The notes under the pieces were generated by a model. The model saw nothing but the letters and a program-made list of their open reading frames with translations, made no database searches and had not been told where the DNA came from. From Acetobacter ascendens (GTDB lineage Bacteria > Pseudomonadota > Alphaproteobacteria > Acetobacterales > Acetobacteraceae): a stretch of DNA of 64,000 bases. Positions 26,622 through 35,729 of this stretch are shown one piece after another (positions within the stretch are counted from its first letter, which is position 1; each line of letters begins with the position of its first letter). Location of the stretch: contig NZ_CP015164.1 of NCBI RefSeq assembly GCF_001766235.1, forward strand, positions 2,135,001 to 2,199,000, given 5' to 3'. A program made the translations under genes and the position numbers.

Positions 26622-26942
26622 TTACGATTGAGCGGGCATAAGAACGCCACCATTACTGACATATTCATCAGTAATTGGGCGCGTCCATTGCATAATTACG
26701 CCGCCATTGCTTAGGTAATAAAATGGGATAGTAGATGATCCCACCATTAGCACTCCGCCGTTATTTACGACATCAGCAGGCAGAACACCGTTCAGTGCTG
26801 CGGCTATTTCTTCCAGTGTCATTCCGCCCGCTATTGCCTGGCCGATATCAAGCCCTGCAAACTGACCAGAGACAATTAATGGCGCAACAAGAGCCGCGAG
26901 TTGCCGAATAGAAACCGGCGTAAAAGTATCTGCGTCAGTCAT
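26622..26942 (-). CDS. small tail-region protein with NGGV repeats
   Basis: 106 residues: an N-terminal helical part, then three copies of NGGV(L/I)M (NNGGVLM, SNGGVIM, SNGGVLM) spaced 20-25 residues apart. Start MTDADTF at 26942 follows GAGGG. It has no family that I know. An IS3 element is inserted 17 bp upstream, so its original promoter or cotranscription is broken. Confidence 0.55.
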   Translation of the reverse strand: MTDADTFTPVSIRQLAALVAPLIVSGQFAGLDIGQAIAGGMTLEEIAAALNGVLPADVVNNGGVLMVGSSTIPFYYLSNGGVIMQWTRPITDEYVSNGGVLMPAQS

Positions 26943-27018
26943 AAGCCCTCGCATAAAATGAGGTGGTCTCGTCCGTTCGGACAGTTTTGCGGGCTTGATA
27001 AGCTATACCCGGTTGTTG

Positions 27019-27897
27019 TTATGCCGCCCTTCTGACGGCGTTGCTGTTGGCCATCTGGTCCGGGGTTAACCCCGGACCAGATGGCGTCGGCACGTCATGA
27101 TACGCCTCATCGGGCGTACGTCCAGCCAGCGCCGTATGCGGACGCCTTTCGTTATAATGGGCGATCCATCTGCCAAGTCCGGCCCTCAGTTCTGATCCGG
27201 TCTCGAACGCGTGCAGGTAGACGCATTCATATTTCAGCGACCGCCACAGACGCTCGATGAACACGTTATCCAGCCATCGCCCACGCCCGTCCATACTGAT
27301 GCGGATCTGACGCTCTTCCAGTATCCCGGTGAAACGGGGTGTCGTAAATTGCGACCCCTGGTCAGTATTGAAAATGTCCGGGGCGCCATAGCGCATGAGG
27401 GCATCCTGTAGCGCCTCGATACAGAACTCCACGTCCATCGTGTTCGACAGACGCCAGGACAGGACCTTGCGCGTGAACCAGTCCATGATCGCCACGAGAT
27501 AGAGAAATCCCCGTTTCATGGGAATATATGTGATATCGGAACACCAGACCTGGTCAGGCCGATTGATGACCAGATTCCGCAGAAGATATGGATATTTCCG
27601 ATGCTCCGGATGGGGCACGGTCGTGCGCGGCTTCTGGTAGATCGCCCGCAGGCCCATGATCGCCATGAGCCGCCGGACCCGCTTGCGGCCCACTTCATGT
27701 CCCAGGCGGCGCAGATGCCATGTCATCTGCCGTGAGCCATAATAGGGCGTTTCCAAGAACTGGGCGTCGATCAGTCGCATCAGCTCCAGATTGTCCTCGC
27801 TCTGTGGCACAGGCCGATAGTAGACGCCCGACCGGTTGAGTTGCAGCAGCGTGCATTGCCGGATTATCGGCAGACGCGCTCGCTTCGGGTCAATCAT
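27019..27897 (-). CDS. IS3-family transposase OrfB
   Basis: 292 residues, rve-type DDE integrase fold: VWCSDITYIPMKRGFLYLV (first Asp), FNTDQGSQF (second Asp) and NVFIERLWRSLKYE (Glu). The start overlaps the orfA stop in ATGA. I see no A-rich slippery site, so coupling rather than frameshifting may make OrfB. Confidence 0.93.
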   Translation of the reverse strand: MIDPKRARLPIIRQCTLLQLNRSGVYYRPVPQSEDNLELMRLIDAQFLETPYYGSRQMTWHLRRLGHEVGRKRVRRLMAIMGLRAIYQKPRTTVPHPEHRKYPYLLRNLVINRPDQVWCSDITYIPMKRGFLYLVAIMDWFTRKVLSWRLSNTMDVEFCIEALQDALMRYGAPDIFNTDQGSQFTTPRFTGILEERQIRISMDGRGRWLDNVFIERLWRSLKYECVYLHAFETGSELRAGLGRWIAHYNERRPHTALAGRTPDEAYHDVPTPSGPGLTPDQMANSNAVRRAA

Positions 27898-28205
27898 CTG
27901 CCGCCTCTGATCACGCCCAACCGAGCAGAGGCATCGCGTAAAAAATCCCGTTCCACGAGAAGTTCGCCTATCTTCGCGTGCAGTTTCTCCACGTCAGCTG
28001 GGCTGACCGGGGGCTCAGCCACCGTCTTCCCGGAAAAGGTCGCCGCCATCCCCTCGATCGCCTGCCGTTTCCACTGGGCGATCATCGTCTGATGTACCCC
28101 ATGTTTCGAAGCCAGTTCCGCCAGCGTCAGTTCCCCACGGATCGCCTCCAGCGCAACCCGTGACTTGAACTCTGCCGCATACCGTTTCCGCGTAACCTTG
28201 CCCAT
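27894..28205 (-). CDS. IS3-family transposase OrfA
   Basis: 103 residues with an N-terminal helix-turn-helix (ELTLAELASKHGVHQTMIAQW) and a C-terminal leucine-zipper-like helix (ADVEKLHAKIGELLVERDFL). It binds the element ends. Confidence 0.92.
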   Translation of the reverse strand: MGKVTRKRYAAEFKSRVALEAIRGELTLAELASKHGVHQTMIAQWKRQAIEGMAATFSGKTVAEPPVSPADVEKLHAKIGELLVERDFLRDASARLGVIRGGR

Positions 28206-28271
28206 AAAACCCGTCCTCGTTCAGGCCAGATGATAGCTTATCGCCCTGTCCGAAAAATGGGGACCACCTCT

Positions 28272-28297
28272 AAAAAAGCCGCGAGAAGCGGCCTTAA
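28272..28297 (-). terminator. terminator of the tail-fibre genes
   Basis: On the minus strand GCCGC-TTCTC-GCGGC is followed by TTTTTT. The IS3 element starts right at the T run. Confidence 0.7.
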
Positions 28298-28324
28298 AAT
28301 AAAAATAGGAAAGAAAAGCTTTAA

Positions 28325-28477
28325 GAGCCCTTTTGGAAAATCGTAATCTGACGCCAAATCAGCCTCACTGAGCGCACATATAGCATCAGGAAATAACGGA
28401 TTTCCGTCATTCTCGTGTTAATGTAGAGGTCTCGTCCATACTTATTTCGGCGTCATCGGCCTTTTCCAAAAGGGCTC
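28325..28477. mobile_element. 153-bp IS5-derived MITE, copy 2
   Basis: Sequence matches copy 1 at 20437-20589 at every base I compared. TAA duplication is at 28322-28324 and 28478-28480. It lies at the very end of a small tail gene and only changes its stop codon from TAA to TAG. Confidence 0.88.
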
Positions 28478-28650
28478 TAAGAAGCTGGCGTGTAAGTATC
28501 GCCAATATTCAAAGTATTATTCTGAATGATGGCCATACCATTTGGTGGCGTCCACGCGGATTCTCCGTCCCATAGAACTGCATTCACTACATACCCTATA
28601 GGTTGCGCCCCAGCCGCTATGATGCGGTAAACTATGTACCGCTCCATCAT
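28477..28650 (-). CDS. small tail-fibre-region protein (57 aa)
   Basis: MMERYIVYRIIAAGAQPIGY ... WDGESAWTPPNGMAII, ending TYTPAS. Its start overlaps the stop of the upstream fibre gene (ATGA). The stop TAG is formed by the MITE junction; without the MITE the same codon position would be TAA. A short protein after a fibre could be an assembly chaperone or a tip piece. Confidence 0.65.
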   Translation of the reverse strand: MMERYIVYRIIAAGAQPIGYVVNAVLWDGESAWTPPNGMAIIQNNTLNIGDTYTPAS

Positions 28651-29927
28651 GCGTATTCCTCAATAATCACAACACCAGCAGAGCCAAGGCCGCCTGCATA
28701 TCCTGACGTTGTATTAGAGCCGCCGCCCGCTCCGCCCGCGCCAAACCCTGACGCAGCAGTACCCGGCCCGTTATCGGTTGTGTAGGTGCCAGCCCCCCAC
28801 CCTGACGGCGTTCCAATCCCCGGATATACTGTTCCATTAATGGCCCAACCGCCAGCGCCGCCCTGCCCCTGTTTCTGATAGACAACAGATAGAACTTTTG
28901 TGCTGTCATGAACGTATGCAGGTCCACCGCCAGCCTGCACACCAATACTAAGAGAAGTATTCCCCGTAGTTACGCCATAACCACCCTCATTCCCGCCTTG
29001 GCACTCTACTGCGGCACCAAACCATGAAGAGCCGCTTGTCGATTGAATATTCGTATTCGTGGATTCAGCGGAGGCCCCTACAGTGATTGACTGAGCAGAG
29101 CCGTCCGATACGTCGAACCAGAACTCAATTTCGCCGCCAGCACCACCTGAGCCGCCAGCCGAAACATGAGACGTGTCACTATTTGCCTGCGCATAACCGC
29201 CAGGGCCACCCGCACCGCACATCCGAACACGCGCCATACGCGCGCGATTGCTTGGGGTATACGTGCCGCTGCTCGTGAATTTCTGCGTCCCCAGATAACG
29301 GCCACGCTCTAGTTGCGGTACGGTCGGATAAAACGCTGTAAGGGCTTTAGTCGTGGCTCCAGCGGCAGTTGTTGCGCCAGCGGGAACTGTTACCGTGTAA
29401 AGAGGAACGATTGCACCGCCAGATGGTGATGCAGGCGCTTCGGCGGCCAGAACCAATTCCGCTTGCGCCAAACGGGTAACCGGTAAAGACGTGCCTGCAT
29501 TTCCGGGTCCAGCCTGCGTCTGACTTGGATTATCCGCATTATAGAATGGCAGCACAGTTTCATCTGTATCCGCCTCAGAACACACAGCATATAACGTTGC
29601 TGTCTGCCCTGCTGTGAGGGTAATGCTTCCTCCAGCGCATCCGTAAACAACAAACTGCGCGGATGTATCAGCAGAAATACCACCCCCATTCCCGCCGAAA
29701 GCTGCTTCATCAATGGCGCCAGAAGATGCCACGACACCAGAGCCTACAGCAATGGTCAGCGCAGAAGCAGATGGCGTAACAGAAAAACCGAAAGCCGCAG
29801 AAACTGTAGAAAAATCTCCATAAAGAAGATTTAACGCCTGCCCCAATGCAGTTTTCAGATTGCGTTCACCCCACAACAAATCTGCATCAAGCGGAATCTG
29901 CCCTTGATAAACAATCCTGCGCTGCAT
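28647..29927 (-). CDS. tail fibre / adhesin with glycine-rich tip
   Basis: 426 residues. The N-terminal 200 form a fibre shaft-like region (LLWGERNLKTALGQALNLLYG at the start). The C-terminal 200 are very Gly-rich with repeated motifs (CGAGGPGGYAQ, GGSGGAGGEIEFW, GQGGAGGWAING, GFGAGGAGGGSNT) and end GVVIIEEYA, a common terminal signature of myovirus fibres. Gly-rich modules of this kind form receptor-binding tips. Confidence 0.75.
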   Translation of the reverse strand: MQRRIVYQGQIPLDADLLWGERNLKTALGQALNLLYGDFSTVSAAFGFSVTPSASALTIAVGSGVVASSGAIDEAAFGGNGGGISADTSAQFVVYGCAGGSITLTAGQTATLYAVCSEADTDETVLPFYNADNPSQTQAGPGNAGTSLPVTRLAQAELVLAAEAPASPSGGAIVPLYTVTVPAGATTAAGATTKALTAFYPTVPQLERGRYLGTQKFTSSGTYTPSNRARMARVRMCGAGGPGGYAQANSDTSHVSAGGSGGAGGEIEFWFDVSDGSAQSITVGASAESTNTNIQSTSGSSWFGAAVECQGGNEGGYGVTTGNTSLSIGVQAGGGPAYVHDSTKVLSVVYQKQGQGGAGGWAINGTVYPGIGTPSGWGAGTYTTDNGPGTAASGFGAGGAGGGSNTTSGYAGGLGSAGVVIIEEYA

Positions 29928-30538
29928 CAGTTTTCAACCTTCACCCACGCCGTAACACCTTCGGCGCGCACATTATTGATTGCGGCGTAAATTGCCGCCA
30001 CGGACGCTGCATTGCCCGGCTTTGTCGTCACGAAAAACTGGCCTCCATTCAGGCCACCGTAATATAGTCCCGCCACACCATACCCGTAGCCACCGCCGGC
30101 GGCTGGCGTTGCTGTTGAACCAAGTCCCTTGCAATCGCTGGCGCTCGTGGGCTCAACCACGATAGGCGTTTGCCCCGTCAGATCCTGCAATGCTTCCGTA
30201 ATGGCTGTGCGGGTATTCTTCTGAGCAACAAGTGCTTCTTGGATGCGCTTTCTATAAGCTGCGTCTGTCTCTCCAGAGGCACGAGGCAACGCATCGCCAA
30301 AGAAATCGTAGGCAATCATATCCAGAAAAGAGCCTGTGGCCGTGGCCAGACGCATCTGAAAATTAACCTGCCCGAACAGGTCATAAACCCATGACAGAAT
30401 ATTCCCGATGCCCTGCAAAACACCATTCAGAACAGGCGCTTTTTCACTCTGGTTTGCTGCTGGAGGATCTGGGAACCAGCCGAATGGAAGGAGTTGCCGA
30501 ACACGGCGGGCAAAATCGTTCTGATCTCCCGTAGCCAT
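29927..30538 (-). CDS. baseplate/tail protein, YmfQ (P2 gpI-like) type
   Basis: 203 residues with DFARRVRQLLPFGWFPD at the N-terminus and GETDAAYRKRIQEAL in the middle, typical of DUF2313/YmfQ tail proteins linking baseplate and fibres. It ends NVRAEGVTAWVKVEN. Start and the gpJ stop share one base. Confidence 0.75.
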   Translation of the reverse strand: MATGDQNDFARRVRQLLPFGWFPDPPAANQSEKAPVLNGVLQGIGNILSWVYDLFGQVNFQMRLATATGSFLDMIAYDFFGDALPRASGETDAAYRKRIQEALVAQKNTRTAITEALQDLTGQTPIVVEPTSASDCKGLGSTATPAAGGGYGYGVAGLYYGGLNGGQFFVTTKPGNAASVAAIYAAINNVRAEGVTAWVKVEN

Positions 30539-31683
30539 TAGCTGCCTGCCTCAACAACCGTCACCGCAACGGAACCTGCCCGGATCACCTGTTTGGTAGC
30601 GGCTGCTAGATCCGATTGCGCGCCGTTCAACAGCACATTCGTGATGGAAACAATATCCACCCCGGCATTGTTGTAAGCCACCACAGGAAGGCGGCTGTAT
30701 GCGTAACCAGCCCCTACTTTCTGGGCATCAATGTCTGCCGTAATCGCGTTCTGGATATTGGTTTGAACAGTAGCTGTATCTGTTCCGGCAGCCACGGTTA
30801 CCGTCATGCTGACAGTTGCCAGAAGCTCTATCGGCCCAATAACAGCAAACCCAACACCTTCCGCTTTAACTGCATCAATCGCCGTGTACACAGATGCCAG
30901 AAGATCAGCAGATGGCGTGCCTGTGCCATCATCGACAACAACCGTAAAATATCCCGGCCGGAATGTGCCATCTGGCGCTTCGCAGTTGATGATCTCGTAA
31001 GTGAGATTGGTCTGCACGCCAGCAATAGCATTTTCGATGGCTGCATTGCTGGCTGTAGCTTTTGCCGCCAGCCAATCAGGAAAGCGAGCCTTTAATTGTG
31101 CGTCTGTCTCTCCATCGGAGCCATTCACAAGCGCTACTGCATTCGTAACGGTATCAATACCGGCAATGCTGGTTCCAAGAAGGCAGATGGCGCCAGCGGC
31201 AACATTACCAGTTGAGCCAGAAACCTGACATTCAACGGGTACAGTAATAGATCCCGTTCCCGCTGGCCGCACATAAGCACCAGTTGCGGCAGACCATGCC
31301 GGATTGCTCGTATCTTCCGTCACGGTATAATTCACGCCAGCAACAGTGCGAACAAGAACGCCAACCGCCACAGATGCCGACTGCTGATCTGGCTGGAATG
31401 AGGTGAGTGTCACCTCACCCGTAGCAGCAGTACCCGGCATGCGGGACATACCAAAATCAGCCACCCAGCTATCCGCGTCAGTGCCATTGGATGTGGCCAA
31501 CCTTGAACGCGAAAGGATAAGCAGCGCAATATATTGCAGCCATAGACCTGTGCCCGACACAGATTCCATAATTGCCCGCAGCGGCGTACCCACAGCCATA
31601 TCCAGCAATGAGGCGCACGCACCCTGCGTTGCCGCCACTGACTGAGCAACAAGCGCGGCATACGTTCTTAAAGGAAGCGACAT
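30538..31683 (-). CDS. baseplate J-like protein
   Basis: 381 residues with the Baseplate_J pattern: QYIALLILSRSRLATSNG near residue 50, SWVADFGMSRMPGTAATG, and a duplicated domain in the C-terminal half (GSDGETDAQLKARFPDWLA). A wedge component of contractile tails. Confidence 0.85.
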   Translation of the reverse strand: MSLPLRTYAALVAQSVAATQGACASLLDMAVGTPLRAIMESVSGTGLWLQYIALLILSRSRLATSNGTDADSWVADFGMSRMPGTAATGEVTLTSFQPDQQSASVAVGVLVRTVAGVNYTVTEDTSNPAWSAATGAYVRPAGTGSITVPVECQVSGSTGNVAAGAICLLGTSIAGIDTVTNAVALVNGSDGETDAQLKARFPDWLAAKATASNAAIENAIAGVQTNLTYEIINCEAPDGTFRPGYFTVVVDDGTGTPSADLLASVYTAIDAVKAEGVGFAVIGPIELLATVSMTVTVAAGTDTATVQTNIQNAITADIDAQKVGAGYAYSRLPVVAYNNAGVDIVSITNVLLNGAQSDLAAATKQVIRAGSVAVTVVEAGS

Positions 31684-31693
31684 GAATGTTCCG

Positions 31694-32053
31694 TCAGGTC
31701 AGCGTCAGGGCCTGCACGCTGTTTGTTTGAGCATCAGTATAAGAAATTAGGCAGGAGAAGCCGCTATTTCCGTTATCGGTTAGCGTCACAGCCACGGGCT
31801 GCGTTTGATCAATTCCGGCCTCTAAAGCGCATTGGGAGCGGATAAGCGCGTAAAGCTCTGCTTCCGTGATGATCTGGCCGATCTTCTGGGGCAATCCGGC
31901 ACCATAGTCAGGCTGCCAGATATACCCAGTTTGTGGTGTCATAAGCCGCCTGAGCAAGCGTTGCCGTACACCATCATGATTGCTGGCAATCCGAAGCGCT
32001 CCAGACGCATCAACCTGCAGATCACCACCCCATTCGTAGGAAAGGCAGCTCAT
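31694..32053 (-). CDS. baseplate wedge protein, gp25/gpW type
   Basis: 119 residues: GGDLQVDASGALRIASNHDGVRQRLLRRL then GYIWQPDYGAGLPQKIG, the GPW/gp25 signature found at the baseplate wedge of contractile tails. Starts 4 bp inside gene V. Confidence 0.8.
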   Translation of the reverse strand: MSCLSYEWGGDLQVDASGALRIASNHDGVRQRLLRRLMTPQTGYIWQPDYGAGLPQKIGQIITEAELYALIRSQCALEAGIDQTQPVAVTLTDNGNSGFSCLISYTDAQTNSVQALTLT

Positions 32054-32700
32054 CCAACGGGCGCTCCCGTATCCTCACCCTTATTGCCGTTGCTGTGAAC
32101 ATGACCGATGAAGCTGATGCTTCCCGCCTTCACATCCTTGTCGGTGGTGATATTCCCGCCAGTGACCTCAAAGCCAGAAGCCGAAAGCGTGGCTGTAACG
32201 CCTCCCGCTTTCCACTGGTGCTGGCCATCCTTTATGGTGGCTGTTGTATCGCCTCCCACACCCGAATAAAGCGTATCCCGCGTAACGTGCATCCATGGGG
32301 CAGCTTGTGCAACCTCACCTCTTTCGCGGCTTTTTTCGTCCACAGGAGGCGCACCACATCCAGCCATCAGCAGATATTCCCCCGGCTGGGCCACCTTTCC
32401 TGTTGCTGGCGATACTGGAGGCGGCATCACGGTGCAAAACACAGGCGCGGCCACAACAGAATGTTCAGGGTCGCCGCAAACCGGCAGCAAATGCACCTGT
32501 GTGCCTACATTCGGCGGGCAGGAAATGCACAGGTCTCCAACCTGCACAGCGGCGAATGGCAACCAGCCCGTTTCAACCCCGCCTGGCATCACCTTGACCT
32601 TTACGTCATGTGTAACCGGATCAACCGCTGAGATTAGACCGTTTTCTTGCTGCCCATAGGTGCCGCCAGCGGCGAACGCCATTGGTCTGCTATCAATCAT
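32050..32700 (-). CDS. baseplate spike / assembly protein V
   Basis: 216 residues. An OB-fold-like start (GLISAVDPVTHDVKVKVMPG, GWLPFAAVQVGDLCISCPPN) is followed by a beta-helical end (HQWKAGGVTATLSASGFEVTGGNI) and a terminal HVHSNGNKGEDTGAP with the His motif that coordinates iron in gpV-type spike tips. Confidence 0.85.
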   Translation of the reverse strand: MIDSRPMAFAAGGTYGQQENGLISAVDPVTHDVKVKVMPGGVETGWLPFAAVQVGDLCISCPPNVGTQVHLLPVCGDPEHSVVAAPVFCTVMPPPVSPATGKVAQPGEYLLMAGCGAPPVDEKSRERGEVAQAAPWMHVTRDTLYSGVGGDTTATIKDGQHQWKAGGVTATLSASGFEVTGGNITTDKDVKAGSISFIGHVHSNGNKGEDTGAPVG

Positions 32701-33888
32701 ATTCCTGCGTCTCGTCCTGCGTCACATCGCGGTTGCGCAATGTGACATTCTGCCGAAAGCCAGTGCCCTCGCCGTAAGATGTCGTCACCGCATCCACCGC
32801 GTGCGTTCCGTCCCATGTGGAATTTGTACCCGCCAGAGACATGAAATGACGCGGCTCTAGGCTGATCATTCCCGGCGCTTCGTAAGAAATTACACGCTCA
32901 TGCGCGACAATCTCATGGTAAAGCTGCTCAGCGCGCGCCTGCACTTCATCCATACGCAAACCCGGAAACTGGAAACTATGCAGGTTCCCGACTTCTGAAG
33001 CCTTGCGCGCAGAGCCACCATCGGGGCCGAAATACCATTCCACCTTAGTGCGCTGACGACTGTCCCAAGACAGCACATGCACCATCACACCTTTGGCAAT
33101 CTGATAATCGCGTCTGAGCGTAAGGCTTTCACAATCCGCCCGTATTGCTGCGCCCACTCCGCTGTCCACATACGCCATCTTATGAACAACAGCGCCATCA
33201 GACGAAGGCGAAAGCATGGGCCGACACACAAGCGTTGTGCCGTCCACATACAGATCAGCCTGTGAACTGTTGGCGATATACCGCGCCAGATCAAAGGCAC
33301 TGCGGAAGCGGTTGCCACTTACACCAGAATGGCGCTTATGTTCCGTCTGACGGAATTGTCCCTGCATGCCGCCCGTAATCGACACGTTCGCAGCCAGCCC
33401 TGCCCGCGCAGCCATATCCTTGAGAATTTCTGGCCCGGTCATGTTCATCCAAGCGGCCAGAACACGCATGTCTAAAATCCGGGCCAGATAATCCCGACAT
33501 TCAATGTCCAGCGTGGCCAAGGTCGGTTCATAGGAAACCGTTGTTACCAGACCCTGAAATATTGTTGTCCACTGCGCACCACCCAAGGCGGCATCCTGCA
33601 TTTGCAGTGTGATGTCGATTTCCGGCCCCGGTTTGCCGCTGGCTGCGTCTGCCTGGTCAAACCATCCTGCGCTACTGCAGTTCTAGCTGAAGCCAAAAGC
33701 TGTCGGTCCACGGCAAACGTCAGCGTCAAGGTATCTGCACGGGAATACCGCGTTCTCATCAGGGAGAACTGTTTTACCTGCGTTTCCTGCCTGATTTTTC
33801 CGTCAATCAGAACCCGGCAGCGTGGCGCACGACACCAATTAGCGGCGCTGGAGCCAACAACGGTAACGGCCTGTGTAATGTCGCTCAT
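32693..33888 (-). pseudogene. tail/late control protein D, frameshifted
   Basis: The N-terminal part (from 33888, MSDITQAVTVVGSSAANWCR) and the rest (FDQADAASGKPGPEIDIT ... to 32693) lie in different frames. The switch is at about 33655-33670 in AGGATGGTTTGACC; one base appears to be lost. Together they give a roughly 398-residue gpD-like hub protein with ECRDYLARILDMRV and SFQFPGLRMDEVQARAEQLY. No slippery sequence is present, so this is a mutation or assembly error. Without D the tail would not assemble. Confidence 0.75.
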
Positions 33889-34094
33889 GATGTATAATCA
33901 GGAATGCCCGCATTCTGGGTCTGATCAGGTGTAGGCAGCGTAAGCGTTACAGGCATGGTGAAAGGTGAAAGATCAGGATCCGTCAGCCCGTTCAGTTGCG
34001 CAATCCGCCACCATTGTGTGGCATCACCCAATTCACGGCAGGCCACATGGTATAAAGTTCCATCTGCCGCACTTACTTTAACAGTGTTCGCCAT
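33885..34094 (-). CDS. tail protein X (LysM-like)
   Basis: 69 residues with DGTLYHVACRELGDATQWWRIAQLNGL, the small LysM-like gpX fold, placed before gene D as in P2. Adjacent, with no gap, to the upstream tail gene. Confidence 0.8.
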   Translation of the reverse strand: MANTVKVSAADGTLYHVACRELGDATQWWRIAQLNGLTDPDLSPFTMPVTLTLPTPDQTQNAGIPDYTS

Positions 34095-35018
34095 CTATGC
34101 TGCTGCCGATACAAGTTGCCAACTCTCGCTGCTGTCTCCAGCAGTCAAAGTGTTGGCATAGCCGCGGTTAACCAAAGCGCCACTATCAACAGCGGCACTT
34201 TGCAAACCTGCATTGGCCGTAAGTGCCGAAAGGCTAGAGCCATTCTGGATAGAAATTCCCGAAATATTTGCACCAGCTTGCGAAATGGTGGTCATTAGGT
34301 TGACCCCAGAGGCTTTTAAGCCCGTCACGATTGATGCCACATTATCGGGCGCAGAGGCGAGATTGATGCCCGCGCCTGATAACCCCTGCACCATGGTCAA
34401 CTTATCACTCACAGATGCCAAGGCGCTACCCGCTCCAACCATATTCGCCAACGGGAAAACCTGCCCAATCACAGCCTGACCTTGCGCGGAAATATTGGAA
34501 AGAGCCTGAGCTCCATCACTTAATGCACTCGTAACGTCAGAAAGGGCACTGGCCGCATCATCCCCAATCAGCGATGAGAGCGCAGACGTTGATGTGCTGG
34601 TAGAAGTAACAGAAGTAGACTGGCGTTCTAACTGAATACGATATGGAATAATCGCGCCCTTAAGCGAATAATCAAAGGCGTATTCAGCAATAATAACCGT
34701 TTCATTGATGCCCGGACCCGTGAACGAAACCGGCTGCCCTGCATCGCGCATCTGGGACAGAAGTTGCGCACGCGCCAACGCATTTGGTCCAGTAAACCGC
34801 GCATTCCATGAAAACCGCGCTGGATCGTTTCCTAAGCGGTCAACAATCTTGGTGCCGCCGGGCAACCAATGCACTTCCAGCCCCTGCTGGCCACCATTGG
34901 TCAGAACATCAGGAATTTCCATGCCATACAAAGGCACGCTGCCCAGAGTAACAGGCGCAGTTGTCCCGTAACGTCCAATAGAGCCAATGACGTTTTCAAT
35001 ACTGAGCAGGCTGACCAT
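34095..35018 (-). CDS. tail/baseplate protein of unknown family
   Basis: 307 residues: an N-terminal domain (GSVPLYGMEIPDVLTNGGQQ, PARFSWNARFTGPNALARAQLL, IIPYRIQLERQ) that looks like a tail-structural fold, then an Ala/Ser/Gly-rich helical C-terminus. Position between tape measure and gene X suggests the initiator or hub. A terminator lies just before its start, so it needs its own promoter or antitermination. Confidence 0.6.
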   Translation of the reverse strand: MVSLLSIENVIGSIGRYGTTAPVTLGSVPLYGMEIPDVLTNGGQQGLEVHWLPGGTKIVDRLGNDPARFSWNARFTGPNALARAQLLSQMRDAGQPVSFTGPGINETVIIAEYAFDYSLKGAIIPYRIQLERQSTSVTSTSTSTSALSSLIGDDAASALSDVTSALSDGAQALSNISAQGQAVIGQVFPLANMVGAGSALASVSDKLTMVQGLSGAGINLASAPDNVASIVTGLKASGVNLMTTISQAGANISGISIQNGSSLSALTANAGLQSAAVDSGALVNRGYANTLTAGDSSESWQLVSAAA

Positions 35019-35026
35019 GGCGCTAA

Positions 35027-35057
35027 CAAAAAAGGCCGCTCCATGCGGAACGGCCTA
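35027..35057 (-). terminator. terminator of the lipoprotein gene
   Basis: Minus strand: AGGCCG ... CGGCCT followed by TTTTTTG, ending 9 bp before the tail gene start at 35018. Confidence 0.75.
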
Positions 35058-35115
35058 ATTACAAAACGGGCGATGATAGAGAAAGAATGGCATAAACCTC
35101 GCTAGGGTACAAGCC

Positions 35116-35484
35116 CTATTGCACGACGCCCTGATTTGAGAACACAGGCCATTTCTGCAACGGCTGCGCGGAAGTGCGCGGCACAAAGGGCCTATGCTTC
35201 ACGTTGATGTCAGGATCTTCCGCCATCTGCTGCAATTCTGGATCAGAGCGCAGATCTAGCAGTAAGGCCTTGGCCGTGAAAACGGAATGCGTAGCAAGGT
35301 TCTCAACGCGCCCACATACACTTGCCGCCATATCAAAACTGAACTGTTCGCGGGCATTGGGCGCGCTCATCACCCGGCGCATGCAGCGTGCATCCGTCTC
35401 TCCCCAATCACGCCCGTATGGGGTGCCTGGATGAGAGCAGGCTGCGAGGGCTAGTATGGGGATTATGAGAGTTAAACGGCGCAT
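35116..35484 (-). CDS. prophage lipoprotein (moron)
   Basis: 122 residues, lipobox LALAAC in MRRLTLIIPILALAACSH. The mature part holds two more Cys (DARCMRRVM and AASVCGRVE). Start at 35484 begins at the basic signal peptide; an upstream in-frame start is less likely. With its own terminator it is an independent unit inside the tail operon, like surface-modifying moron genes. Confidence 0.65.
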   Translation of the reverse strand: MRRLTLIIPILALAACSHPGTPYGRDWGETDARCMRRVMSAPNAREQFSFDMAASVCGRVENLATHSVFTAKALLLDLRSDPELQQMAEDPDINVKHRPFVPRTSAQPLQKWPVFSNQGVVQ

Positions 35485-35729
35485 GCAGCAATATACCAAA
35501 TTTCAGGCATGACGACAGGAAGCAATGGCATTGCTTTAGAATCTCATGTTTTGGGAGATTGTACAAGGGTTGTGGCGACGTGTAGGCAAGCTCATAAATG
35601 ATAGAAAAATTACCTCTCTCAAATTGTTCACTTGATAAACGCACCTTAAAAGGTACATACAAAAAAGAGGGTGGCATAAGGAGGCTCAAGGATGCATCAG
35701 AGCCAAATGAAAGCGCCCAAAAGAATCGA

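Larger units (their letters stand above)
26959..28271 (-). mobile_element. IS3-family element (about 1.31 kb)
   Basis: Related ends GAGGTGGTC ... GACCACCTC with CGGACAG continuing inside both, and orfA/orfB on the minus strand. Flanks are A-rich on both sides (ATAAAA and AAAAAA), so a 3-4 bp duplication is likely but its exact length is ambiguous. It inserted in the A tract of the terminator behind the tail-fibre genes. Confidence 0.85.
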
